A DNA stretch of 64,000 nt from Prinsepia uniflora. Lineage: Eukaryota; Streptophyta; Magnoliopsida; Rosales; Rosaceae. The DNA is taken from positions 26,416,738 through 26,480,737 of the forward strand of contig CM064870.1 in the NCBI GenBank assembly GCA_032719365.1, written 5' to 3'. Shown here in pieces: positions 34,831 through 46,137 of the stretch; the stretch's first letter is position 1, and each line of letters begins with the position of its first letter. The notes under the pieces were generated by a model. The model saw nothing but the letters and a program-made list of their open reading frames with translations. It ran no database searches and was not told where the DNA came from. The position numbers and the translations under genes were made by a program.

Positions 34831-37305
34831 ACTTGTTCCTCAACAGTGTCCATCTTGTTTGAATCTTTTGACTTAGTGGTTTTTCTTTTGTTGTACATAA
34901 CTTTTTCTTTTTCTTTTACTCATCTAGGTGACAATGGAGCCGTGGAATTCTCAGTACGAAGGAAGTTTCGAGATGGTGGTATGCCCCTTTGAGACATTAA
35001 GCTCCACCCAAGGCTCAAGGCCATGACCTAAGCAGCCCAAGGTTCCTCCCTGCCCCCCCCCCCCCACCCCACACACACACACACACACCACCCCCACCTC
35101 GACCATTGTGCTTATTCGTCTATTGGAATCAAGCACTTCTTGCTTACTTTCACATTTTTTTTTGTATTTGTTCCTTGAAATGTTAAGGTCTAGGAAGTGG
35201 ATTTCTTCCTGTAGAACTAATCAATTACTTTATGTTGCAGGCATGGTACCACTGAAGGAGGGGCAAGTTTTGAGTCCCTCGGGTGGCCCTTGGTTCCTAA
35301 GCACCCTTGGGTGCTCACCTAGTCCATGACTATCCATCAACCCTATTTGGAAAACATTCTCCTATAGTCCCTCACTGTAATGCCAGCGAGGTACAAGACT
35401 TGGCCAAGATTCTGAACTAGCATTTGGTACAGGACTTGGATAAGATCCCGGACCAGCGCTCACGCAGCACCCTAGGACAAGCTCCCTTCAAGCATGCATT
35501 CCAAATGCCACGGTGGCCAGCTCATGACACTTTTTTAGGGTATGAAACACCCTAGCCCCTGGTTTGTTCCCTTTTTCTTTAAGGACGTTTTTCACCTTTC
35601 AATCTCCCGTACCCTAATGTATTTTCCTTACTTTTATGTTTACAACATTGAGGACAATGTCTCATTTAGGTTCGGGGGTGTGGACATGAAAAATTGCATG
35701 TTTAGGGGTACACAAACCAGTTTTCTGTTTAGATTAAGCTTGCTGTTTTTTGTTTTGTTTTCTTTGCTGTTTTTGTTTTGCAATGCTAGTTTTTATGCTT
35801 AAACAAGTTCATATGAATGTATAGAATGTGAGAATTGCTTGTACTTAGTAAGAATCATTTCCATTGACATTGAACTCACAATTGCACTTCACAATACCAT
35901 AATCAAGTGATCAAGCAACCAAAACAATTGAATTTGATCATACTTAGAAAATTAGTGGAGACTACCATTGTGAGATCTTTGAGCATAATTACCATTCTTT
36001 CTGAGTGATCTACTTGTTTCTACTCTTAAACACTCATCACTTTGTTCATAATTGCATGATCTCTTTCTATTTGCATTGATGTTTAAAGAACCATATCTTT
36101 TGGATGCTCTTGATTTCATATGTAATTTTTTATGAGATGTGATATACCCTATGTGTGTTTTAGCTCCTAAAGACCCTTCTTTTCCCCGTCCCAATTGCAT
36201 GCTCCTTAAGCCCCTTTGAAGCCAAACACTTAGCCGTTTTATTCTTCACCTACAATATGACCTAACCACGTTTTGAACCGTTCATTATGGCCATACCCTA
36301 TGACCTAAGCTTGTGTCAAGGTTGCATCAAATGAGATTCATGGTGAGGAGGAAATATGTTGATGTTTTGTGCTACTTATACTCATGTGATGGAAGTATGC
36401 TTGAATGGAAAAGATCGTTTGTTTTTTTTGTAAAGTGAGGAAGTTATTGCATGATCTTGGCTCAACTCATATAAGAAAAAGAAAAAGTATATCAAGTTCA
36501 TTAGTGAAAAGAAAAGAAAAGAAAGCAAAAGAAAAAAAAATATTGCGATTAGAAAAAAAGAAAAAAAAAATGCAATGAACTTAGAGCTGATTCAAGTAAG
36601 CCAAGTATCATCTATTACTCAAGGTCCAAGTCATGACTTCTCATGCTTTGATACGGTTTAGGTTCTTTGAATTCCAACCTTTCTTTCTTAACCTAAGAAC
36701 CTAGCCCCATTACAACCCTTGAATGAAGACCTATTGATCTTGTGAATGGTTATGCAAAGGATTAAGGTCCGTATCTTTGTTCTTAAACTTTAATTCCTTC
36801 GTGAGAACATTACTTACATATAAAGTGTTGTTCCTCATTGAAATTCATATGTGATTAACTTGATTGTCTTTACATAACTTCATCACATATGCTTGTTGAG
36901 TGAAAGCCTTACGATTCTTGTGTGTGCATTGAGTGATGCATAGTGAGGATTAGAGTAGAGGCAAAATCTTTCTAGGGTGTTTAGATGACGTTGTTTTCTA
37001 GTTTAATCATTTGAGATATTGGTATGAACACTAGAAACATTGAGTTCATGGTTTTGGAATGTTCTTGGTTTGGGTGAGTTTTTTTTTCTTTCTATTATTG
37101 GTTCTTATTAACTTGTTGATGCATGATTTCTAGCATTTTAGATGTGTAAGTAAAACGTTTGTGGGTATCGTGCTGCTATAACCCTCAGGAGACAAAACTC
37201 ATCCTACTAGGTGAACCTAGAGGTTTAAATGCTTATCTTAACTAGATTGAGTCTTTTGTTTTATATTTTTCTAAGGGACTAGTAAAAGATAGGTTTGGGG
37301 GTATT
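34831..37305 (+). other. Internal region of the non-coding element
   Basis: No retrotransposon domain is found. It contains a C-run/CA microsatellite (about 35049-35089), a purine-rich AAAAGAAAAG tract (36505-36570) and a second polypurine-like stretch near 35668-35685 (TTAGGTTCGGGGGTGTGG). Small open frames here have no homology I recognise and are not called. Confidence 0.6.
35049..35089. repeat. C-run and CA microsatellite
   Basis: A run of about 14 C bases, then CACCCC and a (CA)n run. Low-complexity sequence inside the non-coding element. Confidence 0.85.
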
Positions 37306-38340
37306 TGATAAGTCATTAATGAATCATTTTTTCAATGTTCATCCTTATGTCCTTTACTTGCCTTTTGATTATAATTGTACAAACAAAAGAATAAAATGAT
37401 CCATTTTGTGAGACTTGTGTAGATTAAGAAAGTTAAGTCAATTCTGAAGAGAATGAAAAAAGAATGGAGGAAATACGAGCCAAAATGAAGGAATAGCACT
37501 AAAATGAAGTTAAGGTCCCCAGCTGAAATCCCAATTGAGGCCCTCTTGGGGTTTGGCTTTGAATTGGCATTTTCCAATGTCTTGGATGTCATCAAGCTAC
37601 CCAAATAATCTTTAGGAGTTCCAATGAGGTGATAGCACGTGGTCGAGATTGACCAAGAAAAAGGGTGCTTGCCTTTTTTGGTCGAGAGGCACTCCTAATT
37701 GTACAAGGATTGTGTGCCTGACTTTGTAGATCAGTTTGTCCAGCCTTGTACTTCTAGATTAAGTGGGATATTTCAGACATTATGCCCTGAAATCTAGCTG
37801 GGAAAGTTGGCCAAAAAATACATTAAAAGAAGGGTTCCTATCTGTTCCTTGGAACCCAAGAAACTATGATTTCTTACCTTATCAAGTTCCTACTTTTTAG
37901 GGATTTGGGGCAGCTGTCCTATTCCGAATTTTCCTTCCCTTTTCAATGAGGAATTATGTGGATTGACTTGGATAAGAAGACTCAAAGATATCCTAATCAA
38001 ATATAAATTTAAAGATGCAAGAAACAAGGAAAAGGAAGCTTCTTGGAAGCCAAGCAACCTAAAATAAGGCTAGGGTTAAGGAAACACCCTAGCCGCATTT
38101 TATCCTTTCCTTTCCTATATTTTAGGGCTCTGTGATCAGATTTGCAATAAGATTAAATGAATTCCTAGTCAAAGTTGAAGTCAAGAAGTGGAAAGAAATA
38201 AGGAAAGATGATTCCTTATCCAAGAAGGATTCAAGATTGCGGCAAAGAAGTCCTTGTACACGGCTAGGAGGTTTCCTCCTTAGTTTAGGTTTGGTTTTCC
38301 CTTTTCTTTAGGGAGAAGCTAGGAAGACGTGAGGCCTACA
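37306..38340 (+). repeat. 3' LTR of the non-coding element, truncated
   Basis: Begins TGATAAGTCATTAATG after a polypurine tract. It matches 32482-33472 and has an extra ~50 bp near 37660-37720. It stops after GAGGCCTA, where gypsy LTR-like sequence takes over; the equivalent of the TATA box is lost at the break. Confidence 0.82.
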
Positions 38341-39893
38341 ATTTGGCTAGGAGCACAGTGAAAACCGGTTCAGTCCATTGTAGGAGACGTTGAATAGTGC
38401 ATAGTGATTTCTTGGGGCGCGTGAAGGCGCGTGGATCATAATTTGGGAAAGTGTTCAACATGTGAAATATTCTATTCGATCTAACGAACATTTTGGGACT
38501 GGTCTCGCGTCAATCGGACGTCGTTTCGATAGGTTTCAGGCTGTCCGAAGGTTTAGGATTGGTTTAAAAATAGTTAAAAGTTTGGAAAAATTACGGGGCT
38601 TTGGTAGGAGGTTAATTAAGTAGTTAGTAACCCTCTATTACAATTTGGACAGGTTTGGGAGTCCCGGTGATAGTGATCGGCTCGGGAGAGCCTATGGCAC
38701 GCAAATCGAGGCGGCATCTCAGACGGTCTGTGAGTGGACCTTGTTTTCTAAATTGGTGCATGCATAAATTTTTATTATATGTTTTAAATACTTGTTTGTG
38801 ATGTCATGAGTGCATTTGGATGTGTGGTTACGTGTAGGCACGTATTTCGAGGTTTCGACCCTATACGATGCCTATACGGGTTTGTATTTCTGTATTGGTC
38901 TAAATGAAATGGTTTTGGGTTTCCAAAAGGATAAACTCGGGTATAAGACCCATTTGGTTTGGTCTCGGGAATATGATAATATTTACAACCTTCGGGACTA
39001 AATCGTGGTCGCGGCGGGTGCTATGTGCACGGCGATCGACGATACGACGCTCGCCTCTGGATTGGGATGTGTTCCTTCCAGAGAGGTCACGATGGACGAT
39101 TCGTGGTCGGTCAGCCTGGGGAGGCTCGACTTCGGAGTGCTGACGGTTCAGGATATCGATCGGTGATGAGTGCACCATGATCTTGTGGTGGTCGCGTCGG
39201 TTGATACGTTCACGATGACATACCAGGATTGGCAAGGGCGCTGCTAGGTGCAGTTGAGGTGGTGATTATCTGGTCAGTCTGCTGTTGGTTGATTAGAGTA
39301 GAGTAGATGACGCTCAGTGAACCTAGGCTAGTCTGGACAGGTTTAACCATCGGTGGGATGAAGGTTGCCGGGATGGTCGGGGACCATGGTGAGTCTGTTG
39401 AAGGATGATGGGAAGAATAGGAAAGGAGTGACTATAACCGATCGATATGAGGTTATTGAAGGAGAGAACCCACAAGCTAGCGTTTGCCTTTAGGACTTTG
39501 TAGATTTATTCCGACAAGTGGTTGAAGTAGCAGCCTAGGGAGTGAGCCAGTAGGTAGGATTTCTGATTGGCCTAGATTGTTCTGGGTCAGGATTTGAGAT
39601 GGGTTCTGGAAGGTGAGGTGGTAGTACGTGAGGATGTATTTTGTGAATTCTATTGAGTACTCCATATGAGGTATTGTAAAATACCTTTGTTTCCTGTTCA
39701 TAAAGATCCCTTGCGTACACCATGAAAGGTAACTGGTAGTTGGGGATGGAGTGACATACCCAAGGTGGCGATGATAGACAGGAAACCCAGGGGAAGTTGT
39801 GGTTGATCTAGTGTGGATTCCGGGTAGGAGACCCTACGTGTTGGGAACTAGTTGCGGAATTTCGGGGACGAAATTCTTTTTAGGTGGGTAGAT
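38341..39893 (+). mobile_element. Gypsy remnant: LTR interior joined to 3' non-coding end
   Basis: 38400-38770 resembles the interior of the LTR at 41240-41640 (GGCGCGTG..GGCGCGTG, then a CGGACGTC block, TTTGGACAGGTTTGGGA, GTCTGTGAGTGGAC and GCATGCATA). 39030-39150 resembles 27300-27410 of the solo LTR (ACGCTCGCCT, GAGGTCACG, GGGAGGCTCG). 39240-39893 is non-coding and ends with the GAATTTCG..CGAAATTC inverted motif (39857-39876) and a purine-rich tract (TTTTTAGGTGGGTAGAT). No pol is present. Possibly an internally deleted element. Confidence 0.6.
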
Positions 39894-42800
39894 TGTAACA
39901 ACCCGTCCCGAGAGCCGGGATTAGCGGAGTGATTAAGTTGGGATTAGCAGGGCTAATCGGTGGTTAGTTGGTCCCGATAAGGTCATTGGCTTAGAATGAC
40001 GATTTTGCCCCTAGTTCGGGCAAAAAGTTGATTTTTAGTTCGGGTGGTCAAGTGGACTTTGACCGGTGACCAGGACATAGTTTAGGACGTCACGAACCCA
40101 TAGGCAGGTGGCATGCTTGATTCCGACATCCGAGGAGGAAGTTGTGATGTTCGGAAGGTTGGGGGCATAACCGTAATTTGGGTAAAATAGGGGGAATAGT
40201 TGACTTTTTGTATAATCGGGTTTTGAGATGTTGACCTAGGATGGTTAGATAGATCTCGTCGTCCTGAGCTCGATGACAGGCGGCACGTATGTATCGGACT
40301 TACGAGGTGTGAGATACGGGTCTAGAAAGGTAGTGGCAAAACCGTAATTTTGAGTTAAACAGAAGCGTATTTTGGTCTTTTACACCTGGGGAATTGTGCA
40401 GAGAGAAGGGCAGGTGGACGGCTGGGATGGAGCCATTTGGTGAGAGACTGGAGTGGATGGTGACACGTGGATGGCCACCAGAGGGTTCTAGGATTGTCTA
40501 AAATAGACACGGGCACATTTTGGGTGGATTTAAACCGTGCATTTGGTTTTGGGAAGAACAGAAACAGAGAGGTGAGGCGGTGAGGTTCTTGGTCGATTCA
40601 GTGAGGGTGTGAGGTTTTGGTGAATGGTGAGAGTGACAGAGAGGAGAAGAATAGCTGGTAATTGGGTTTTGGGAGTGAAATCGTGGGGGATAAGTGCTGG
40701 TGGTGAGGTCTGAATTTCAGAGAAAACATAGAGAGTTGCGGGACAGAGGTGGTGGCTGTGCCGTGTGTTGGCTTCATTCAGGCTGAGAGAAGACTAGAAT
40801 GGCTTTGTGGACTCCAGGGAGTGCGACGGTGTGCACGGCGGCGATCGACAGCAGGTAATCCCTCACCCCCGTTCATTTACTCTGTTTTTCCGTTAAGTTC
40901 AAACCGTGAGTCGTGAGTTTAGAGGACGAGTCGAGAGTTTTGGGGAGTTGGGTGAGATTCAGTGATGTCCTAGGAGCCATCTACGGTGGTTGCCGTGACG
41001 GGGGAACGGCTGGTTGGCTGGGATGAAGAACAGGGGATTGATCGGGTCTTCCTTCGAGTTAGGGACGATGATATAGGGGTTGTGTTGAGGCGTCTGAGTA
41101 AGGGGAATAGATTGTGGAGGATTGGACGAAGAGGATGGTGCAGAGAGGGAGGAGAATGGTGGTCGGACGGTGGAGAACAGGTCTCGCCGGTCCAGTTGCA
41201 GCGGCCGGTTCAGCACAGTGCACTCGAGGTTGCGGGTGACACTGTAGCTGGCGCGTGAGGCCCACGCGCAGCCACTTTGGGCGGCGCGTGGAGGCGCGTG
41301 CGGCAGTTCTGGGGAAAATGGTCAACATGGTTTTTGGTCTAGGTGTTGTGATGAGTCTATTGGAATTAGTTTCGGGTTAATCGGACGTCATTTGAGGTTA
41401 GTTCCGCGAGGTCGAAGGTCTGGGGTCCCGGGTAAGGTACGCTTAGAAGTTCGGGAAAATTATGGGGCTTTAGTATGAGTAGCGTGAAGTAGTTAGTAAC
41501 TCCGTTATGGAATTTGGACAGGTTTGGGAAAGCCGAGGATAGCAAACTGGCCGGGGACGGCGTAAGTGCGCGCGTATCGAGGCGACGCTGAAATGGTCTG
41601 TGAGTGGACTTTGCTTTCTAACTCTTGATGCATGCATATATGTTTTATATGTTTTCTATATTTGATGCTATGATTTGATGGTGATTGTGATGGTTTATGG
41701 TTTTTGCACGTTTTTCGAGGAAAATGACGGTTTTCACGTTTTACGAGATTTTGATAACTCTCGTGATTTGAACCTAGTTTTAATGGCCGATTTCGGGATT
41801 TGAAATACGGTTGGATTTCAAGGAAAGTAAAAGGATTTTGAAAAGTATTTTCGGGCCTGAGGCCCAGTTCAAAGGTGTTTTCGGAAATGAGATTTTGGGT
41901 TTCGGAATCGGAATTCCGGGTGACGATTCGGGATTCGATTCGGGACTTGAAGTGGATTTCGGGTTTGGGTTCGGAATGGTTATTCCGGATGCTAGCTTAC
42001 GGAATGATGGTTGCGGACTCGGACCGGAAAATGAGAAGGAAATGAGTTTTGGGTCTGGATTCGGAATGACGGTTATGGATGCCGGAAGGGCATCAGACCG
42101 GTGGTTTCGGATTCGGGTTTGGGTATGGAAATGGAAAAATGATTTTAAATGGTTTTGGATGTGGATTGGTGAATGGTTTTTAAATGATTTTGAGATTGGA
42201 TTTGCTGGATCTGGATATTGGGTTTAAATACCCGGATATATGTGACGGGGGACCGGCCGGATTGGGTTTAAAGACCCGGATTGAGTTTAAAGACTCGGGA
42301 GTTTAAAGACTCGGATATATTGATTTTCCCCTGTAGGCCTTGAGTTTAAAGACTCGGGAGTTTAAAGACTCGGATATGATTAAGGCCTGGATTGAGTTTA
42401 AAGACTCGGGAGTTTAAAGACTCGGATAGATCCAGCAGGTTCGATGAATGAGAATGTGGTTTTAAATGTGTTTTGGGTTTTCACTGAGACTTGATGATGA
42501 TGTTTTGGGCAGTAGCCCGGATGAAATGGTTTTTATTGGTTATAATGGCTTCCGGTGATATTGGGGCTGAGGCCCGGGTTTTGGAAAAAAGAAAAATGTG
42601 CTTTGGTTTTCGTACATGGTTTTATGATATGAAATTGATATGCATGCATTGGTTTTCAAAACGGAGGGTATAAATGTATGTGTTTTCTGATAACTGTTTT
42701 GAACTTGACTTTTATTTTTGTCCACTCACAGTCTTTTCGTGTTTTCGATACCCTCCAGGTTGCTGCAGTGCGGGCTGTCGGTTGAGAGAGATGGAGACAT

Positions 42801-43015
42801 CACATGCCCAATCCACAGTAGGCTCTGCGCACTCTGGGAAGTTTGAGGTTGTTGAGGTGGTTGGTCTGGAACTCCCTTGTCCGGCGTACGTGTCACACGG
42901 AGGTTAGGCGGTTGTTTAGCCCTCGTGTCATGCGTACGTTAGACGGGAGCGGGGTTTAGCCCTTAATCCCGGGGGATTAGGGGTGGGCCCTGACAGATAG
43001 GGATGGGTCCTGTCA
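39894..43015 (+). repeat. Gypsy LTR (3122 bp), 3' LTR of the remnant
   Basis: Starts TGTAACAACCCGTCCCG after a purine tract and ends GGTCCTGTCA, so the ends are canonical. It has two copies of the GACAGGCGGCA-type box (40098 and 40272), GGCGCGTGGAGGCGCGTG (41283-41300), a phrase-repeated segment 41880-42130 and a minisatellite 42240-42430. Near the end is ACGGGAGCGGGG, shared with the other gypsy LTRs. No coding was seen; the 138-residue open frame at 41811-42227 lies in the repeated segment and is not called. Confidence 0.78.
42240..42430 (+). repeat. Minisatellite inside gypsy LTR
   Basis: Three near-identical copies of GAGTTTAAAGACTCGGGAG followed by TTTAAAGACTCGGAT (starting about 42283, 42340 and 42397), with partial units before them. 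The unit contains TTTAAA and the inverted pair GAGT/ACTC. Confidence 0.85.
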
Positions 43016-44579
43016 CATAAAATAGAATTAGAAGGATCCTATGAAGGTTCTTAATTGCTTAATTGAAATAAATCGATGACAAATGAGGGAATTGATGAAT
43101 GAATATTTCTTCAAATTTCAAGTTGAGGTTGGATTAATCGAGACCATGATTCTTGAAATTAAGGTTATAGATCCCTAACTTCGTTTAAGACGATGCAATT
43201 AGACGTTTAAATTAGTGAAAATGATGCAAAATTGGTGGAGTTCTTGATGGTTTTCATCGCGGGTCGTAGAACCCGTTTAATAGATAACCAGGTCAAATAG
43301 ACGATGAACAGTTATCACTGTAGCAGGCACGTGGGTCCCACGCATAGCCACTTGTGGCAGCGTGTGAGGGCGTGTGGAGGTTCATCTTCATGTGAGGTCT
43401 ACATGACTTTTACTCTATTCAATGTAACAAACATTTTGGCGTTGGTTTCAAGTCGATCGGACACTATTTTGATATTATTTTGAGGGTCCATAGGAGTATG
43501 TTACGTTTTAAATTCGTATTTAATTCCCAGAAAATTTGGGGGATTTTAATATGCTATTATTGAGTCATTAGTCACCCTTAATGATGATTTTGGACAGGAT
43601 TCGGGATTTCCAGAAATTACGAAAAAGCGTGCAGCTCGGAACCGAGCGATTCAGACGGTGTGTGAGTGACGTTTTTTTTTTATAAACTGTAATGCATGCA
43701 TAGTTAAATGTTTTCCATGATTGATTGCATGATTTGAGTAGCAATGATTTCATGATGATTTGATATGATGAATTGGTTATTTAATGGATTCTTTAATCGG
43801 TATTATGGACACATTTTACGAGGAAAGTGCAATTGATGTTTTGGGCTAGGCCCAGGTTTAAAAATGGTGTTTTGACTTGGGATTGGAGTTAAACGTGTGT
43901 TGTACTTGATGATGATATGTGTTATATGTAATGATGTGATGGTATATGTTGTGTTGTGATTGTGGACACTGGTACGTGTCTGGACGATGCGAGTGCAGTT
44001 CCTGTATGTGCCTTGGATGTTACGATAGTGCAGTTCCCGAGTAAATGTACGTCTAGATGTGCGTGTTCAATTCCCGAACATGACTCGGATGCCGCGTGAG
44101 TGCAACTCCCGAGATGGTCTACGCGTACTGCCAGTGTGATTATGTGACTGATTGTGCACTTTTGAGTTGTATTGTTTTATTATTTGGCTTGATATTTGAC
44201 TACTGCTGACGAGTACTATTTTTGATGGTCCTTGTGCATGGTTTAGTGATTTTCATGTGATTTGGCTTGAGAGCCGGTTGTTCATATGTTTTAATCTATG
44301 CATACATGTTTTATAAGTGGAGGGTAAAGTGATTAGTTTTGAAATGTGTTTCCACACGATATTATTTTTGTCCATTCACATCTTTTATGTTTTTTATGAC
44401 CCTCCAAGCAGTGGCATGAGGATCGGGGCTGATCGAGAGGCGGAGGAATGAGTGAAAATCAGTGTGGGTTATCCCTTGTCTGATAAGTGCTGAAGGTGTT
44501 TTCGGTACTTCAGTTGACTTGTTAAACGGGAGCAGGACCAAGCACAGTTATCAAAGTCCAGTTGGGACGGGTCCTGTCA
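43016..44579 (+). repeat. 5'-truncated gypsy LTR fragment
   Basis: Resembles the solo LTR 25089-28192 from about its position 1010 onward (GCGGGTCGTAGAACCCGTTTA, GCGTGTGAGGGCGTGTGG, TGTGTGAGTG, GGGCTAGGCCC, GCTGATCGAGAGGCGGAGG) and ends GGTCCTGTCA at 44579. The first third of the LTR is missing. It abuts the preceding LTR without a duplication. 43960-44120 has four degenerate GTGCAGTTCCCGA units. Confidence 0.72.
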
Positions 44580-46043
44580 TCACCCCACACCTATTATCTT
44601 TGCATGTTTAAAGCGTGATGTCCATTATTAAATATCTATAATCGATGATGCGTGATAATGCATAAAACACGAAAAAGATTTGATGACACTACACTATACC
44701 TAGAAAAGTGATGTGTAATTCTAGTAGGTTATGAGTTTAGATCACGAATAAAAGTCCTCCTCTTAAACATTATGCTACAAATCGGAAGATGATATTATGG
44801 TTCGTCAAGCAATTACATCGAAAATTATACACAAACAAGGTGATCAAGTTTATAGGTGTAAATTGAGTTCATGAAGCGCAGTAATTCAACAAATTCAGTC
44901 ATGCATAATATAATATAATCAAGAGCCAGAAATCTAAATAAGAACTAACATGGCTAGGTTTTCAAACAGAGCCAATCCTTAAAGAAACTACTCGCACAAA
45001 CTTAGATTAACAAACAACATAATTGACTTCATGAAACATAAAGAGATTAAGGAATAAGAAACAAAATATTAAAGAGAAGCAAGGAGTAGGAAAAGGGGCT
45101 CGAACATTTTTTTTTCTCCCAAGCCTCATGTCACCCTCTTAGCACAAAACTTGAATCAAAACTTGAACTTCTATGATAAATATAGCTAAGTGTATGTTAC
45201 CTTTAAGTATAAATTTTGACAGAGTTTTAGCCCTTCATTAGGTAAATTGAACATCCAACCAATAAGGAAATTACATCTCTATGTAGGCTTCACACCAGCC
45301 CTAGCTTAGCCCTATTGAAAAAGGAAAAAAAAAACATAAACAAAGAAGGAAATCCACCTTAGCCGTGAAATACCCCTTAGCCTCATTTTGTGAATCCTTC
45401 ATGAACAAGGAACCTTTTCCTTTTTTTTCCTCAACTTATCACATTAACATTGAATAGGAACTCATTTAATCTTATTGCCAAATCAGATCACACGAATCCA
45501 AGTAGAAAATAGAGGTAATTTGCTGCTAGGAAAGTTGTTTATCAAACAAGGAATTCCATAATCCTTAGCCGTGAGTTTTAAGTTCCTTGGCTTGCAAGGA
45601 ATTCATTTTCTTGTTTTCATGCCACTTTAACTTCAGTTTTGATTAGGAAATCCTTGAGTCTTCTTATCCAAGTCAATCCATGTATGAAAGAGAGAGGAAG
45701 TTGCAGCTAGAGGGATTCCAAATTGGACAAGGATAAACAAGTATCCTTAATTGCAATTTAGGGATGTTTTGAAGACTTAGCCACAAATTAAAAAGCCATG
45801 AAGTCCTTGGCGTGTTTTGAGTGGTGGTGTGGCACTTTGTGAGCCCTTGATGAGTTCTTGAAGAATTAGCCTTGGAATGATCGCATTTCATTGCAAAAAA
45901 AATGATTTAAACCTCAACTTAACAATCTGCACAAACTTCACAAAATAGATAATTTTCTTCTGTTGATTGACAAAATATAATCAAAATATAAGTAAAAGGG
46001 ATAAGAAATAACATTGAAACAATGTTTAGTTTGTGACTTATCA
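44580..46043 (-). repeat. Reversed LTR fragment of the non-coding element family
   Basis: On the minus strand it starts TGATAAGTCACAAAC at 46043 and aligns with the 5' LTR at 32482, stopping with GGTGTGGGGTGA at 44580, the equivalent of 34173-34184. Its orientation is opposite to the copy at 32.5-38.3 kb. No internal region is attached. Confidence 0.78.
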
Positions 46044-46137
46044 TGTAACAGTAGGCATGCAGTTGCCATATGAGTAATGAGATAGTGGAGAGAAAACTTA
46101 CCATTTGCATGTCGAACCACAGTTTCAAGCTCATTTG

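Larger units (their letters stand above)
32482..38340 (+). mobile_element. Non-coding LTR element (LARD-like, Athila/Tat-type primer site)
   Basis: 5' LTR 32482 to about 34813, primer site about 34814-34830 (GGCGCCGTTGCC, the tRNA-Asp-type site typical of Athila/Tat gypsy elements), internal region about 34831-37305, polypurine tract (AGGTTTGGGGGTA, 37291-37303), and a 3' LTR starting TGATAAGTCATTAATG at 37306 and truncated at 38340. The internal 2.5 kb shows no gag or pol similarity and only short random frames, so it is a large retrotransposon derivative that would depend on proteins from elsewhere. The 5' LTR start is mutated (TAATAAGTC). Confidence 0.78.

Noticed and set aside
41811..42227. 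A 138-residue glycine/phenylalanine-rich open frame
   Set aside because: It arises from repeated TTCGG/TTTGG words inside a gypsy LTR, has no homologous protein I recognise, and related LTRs do not keep the frame.
42240..42430. CRISPR-like array
   Set aside because: Direct repeats are contiguous or unevenly spaced within an LTR; spacers are not of uniform length and the genome is a plant.
39894..43015. Solo LTR with its own target duplication
   Set aside because: Its left side is the hairpin and purine tract of an element end, so it is the 3' LTR of a remnant; flanks TAGAT and CATAA do not match.
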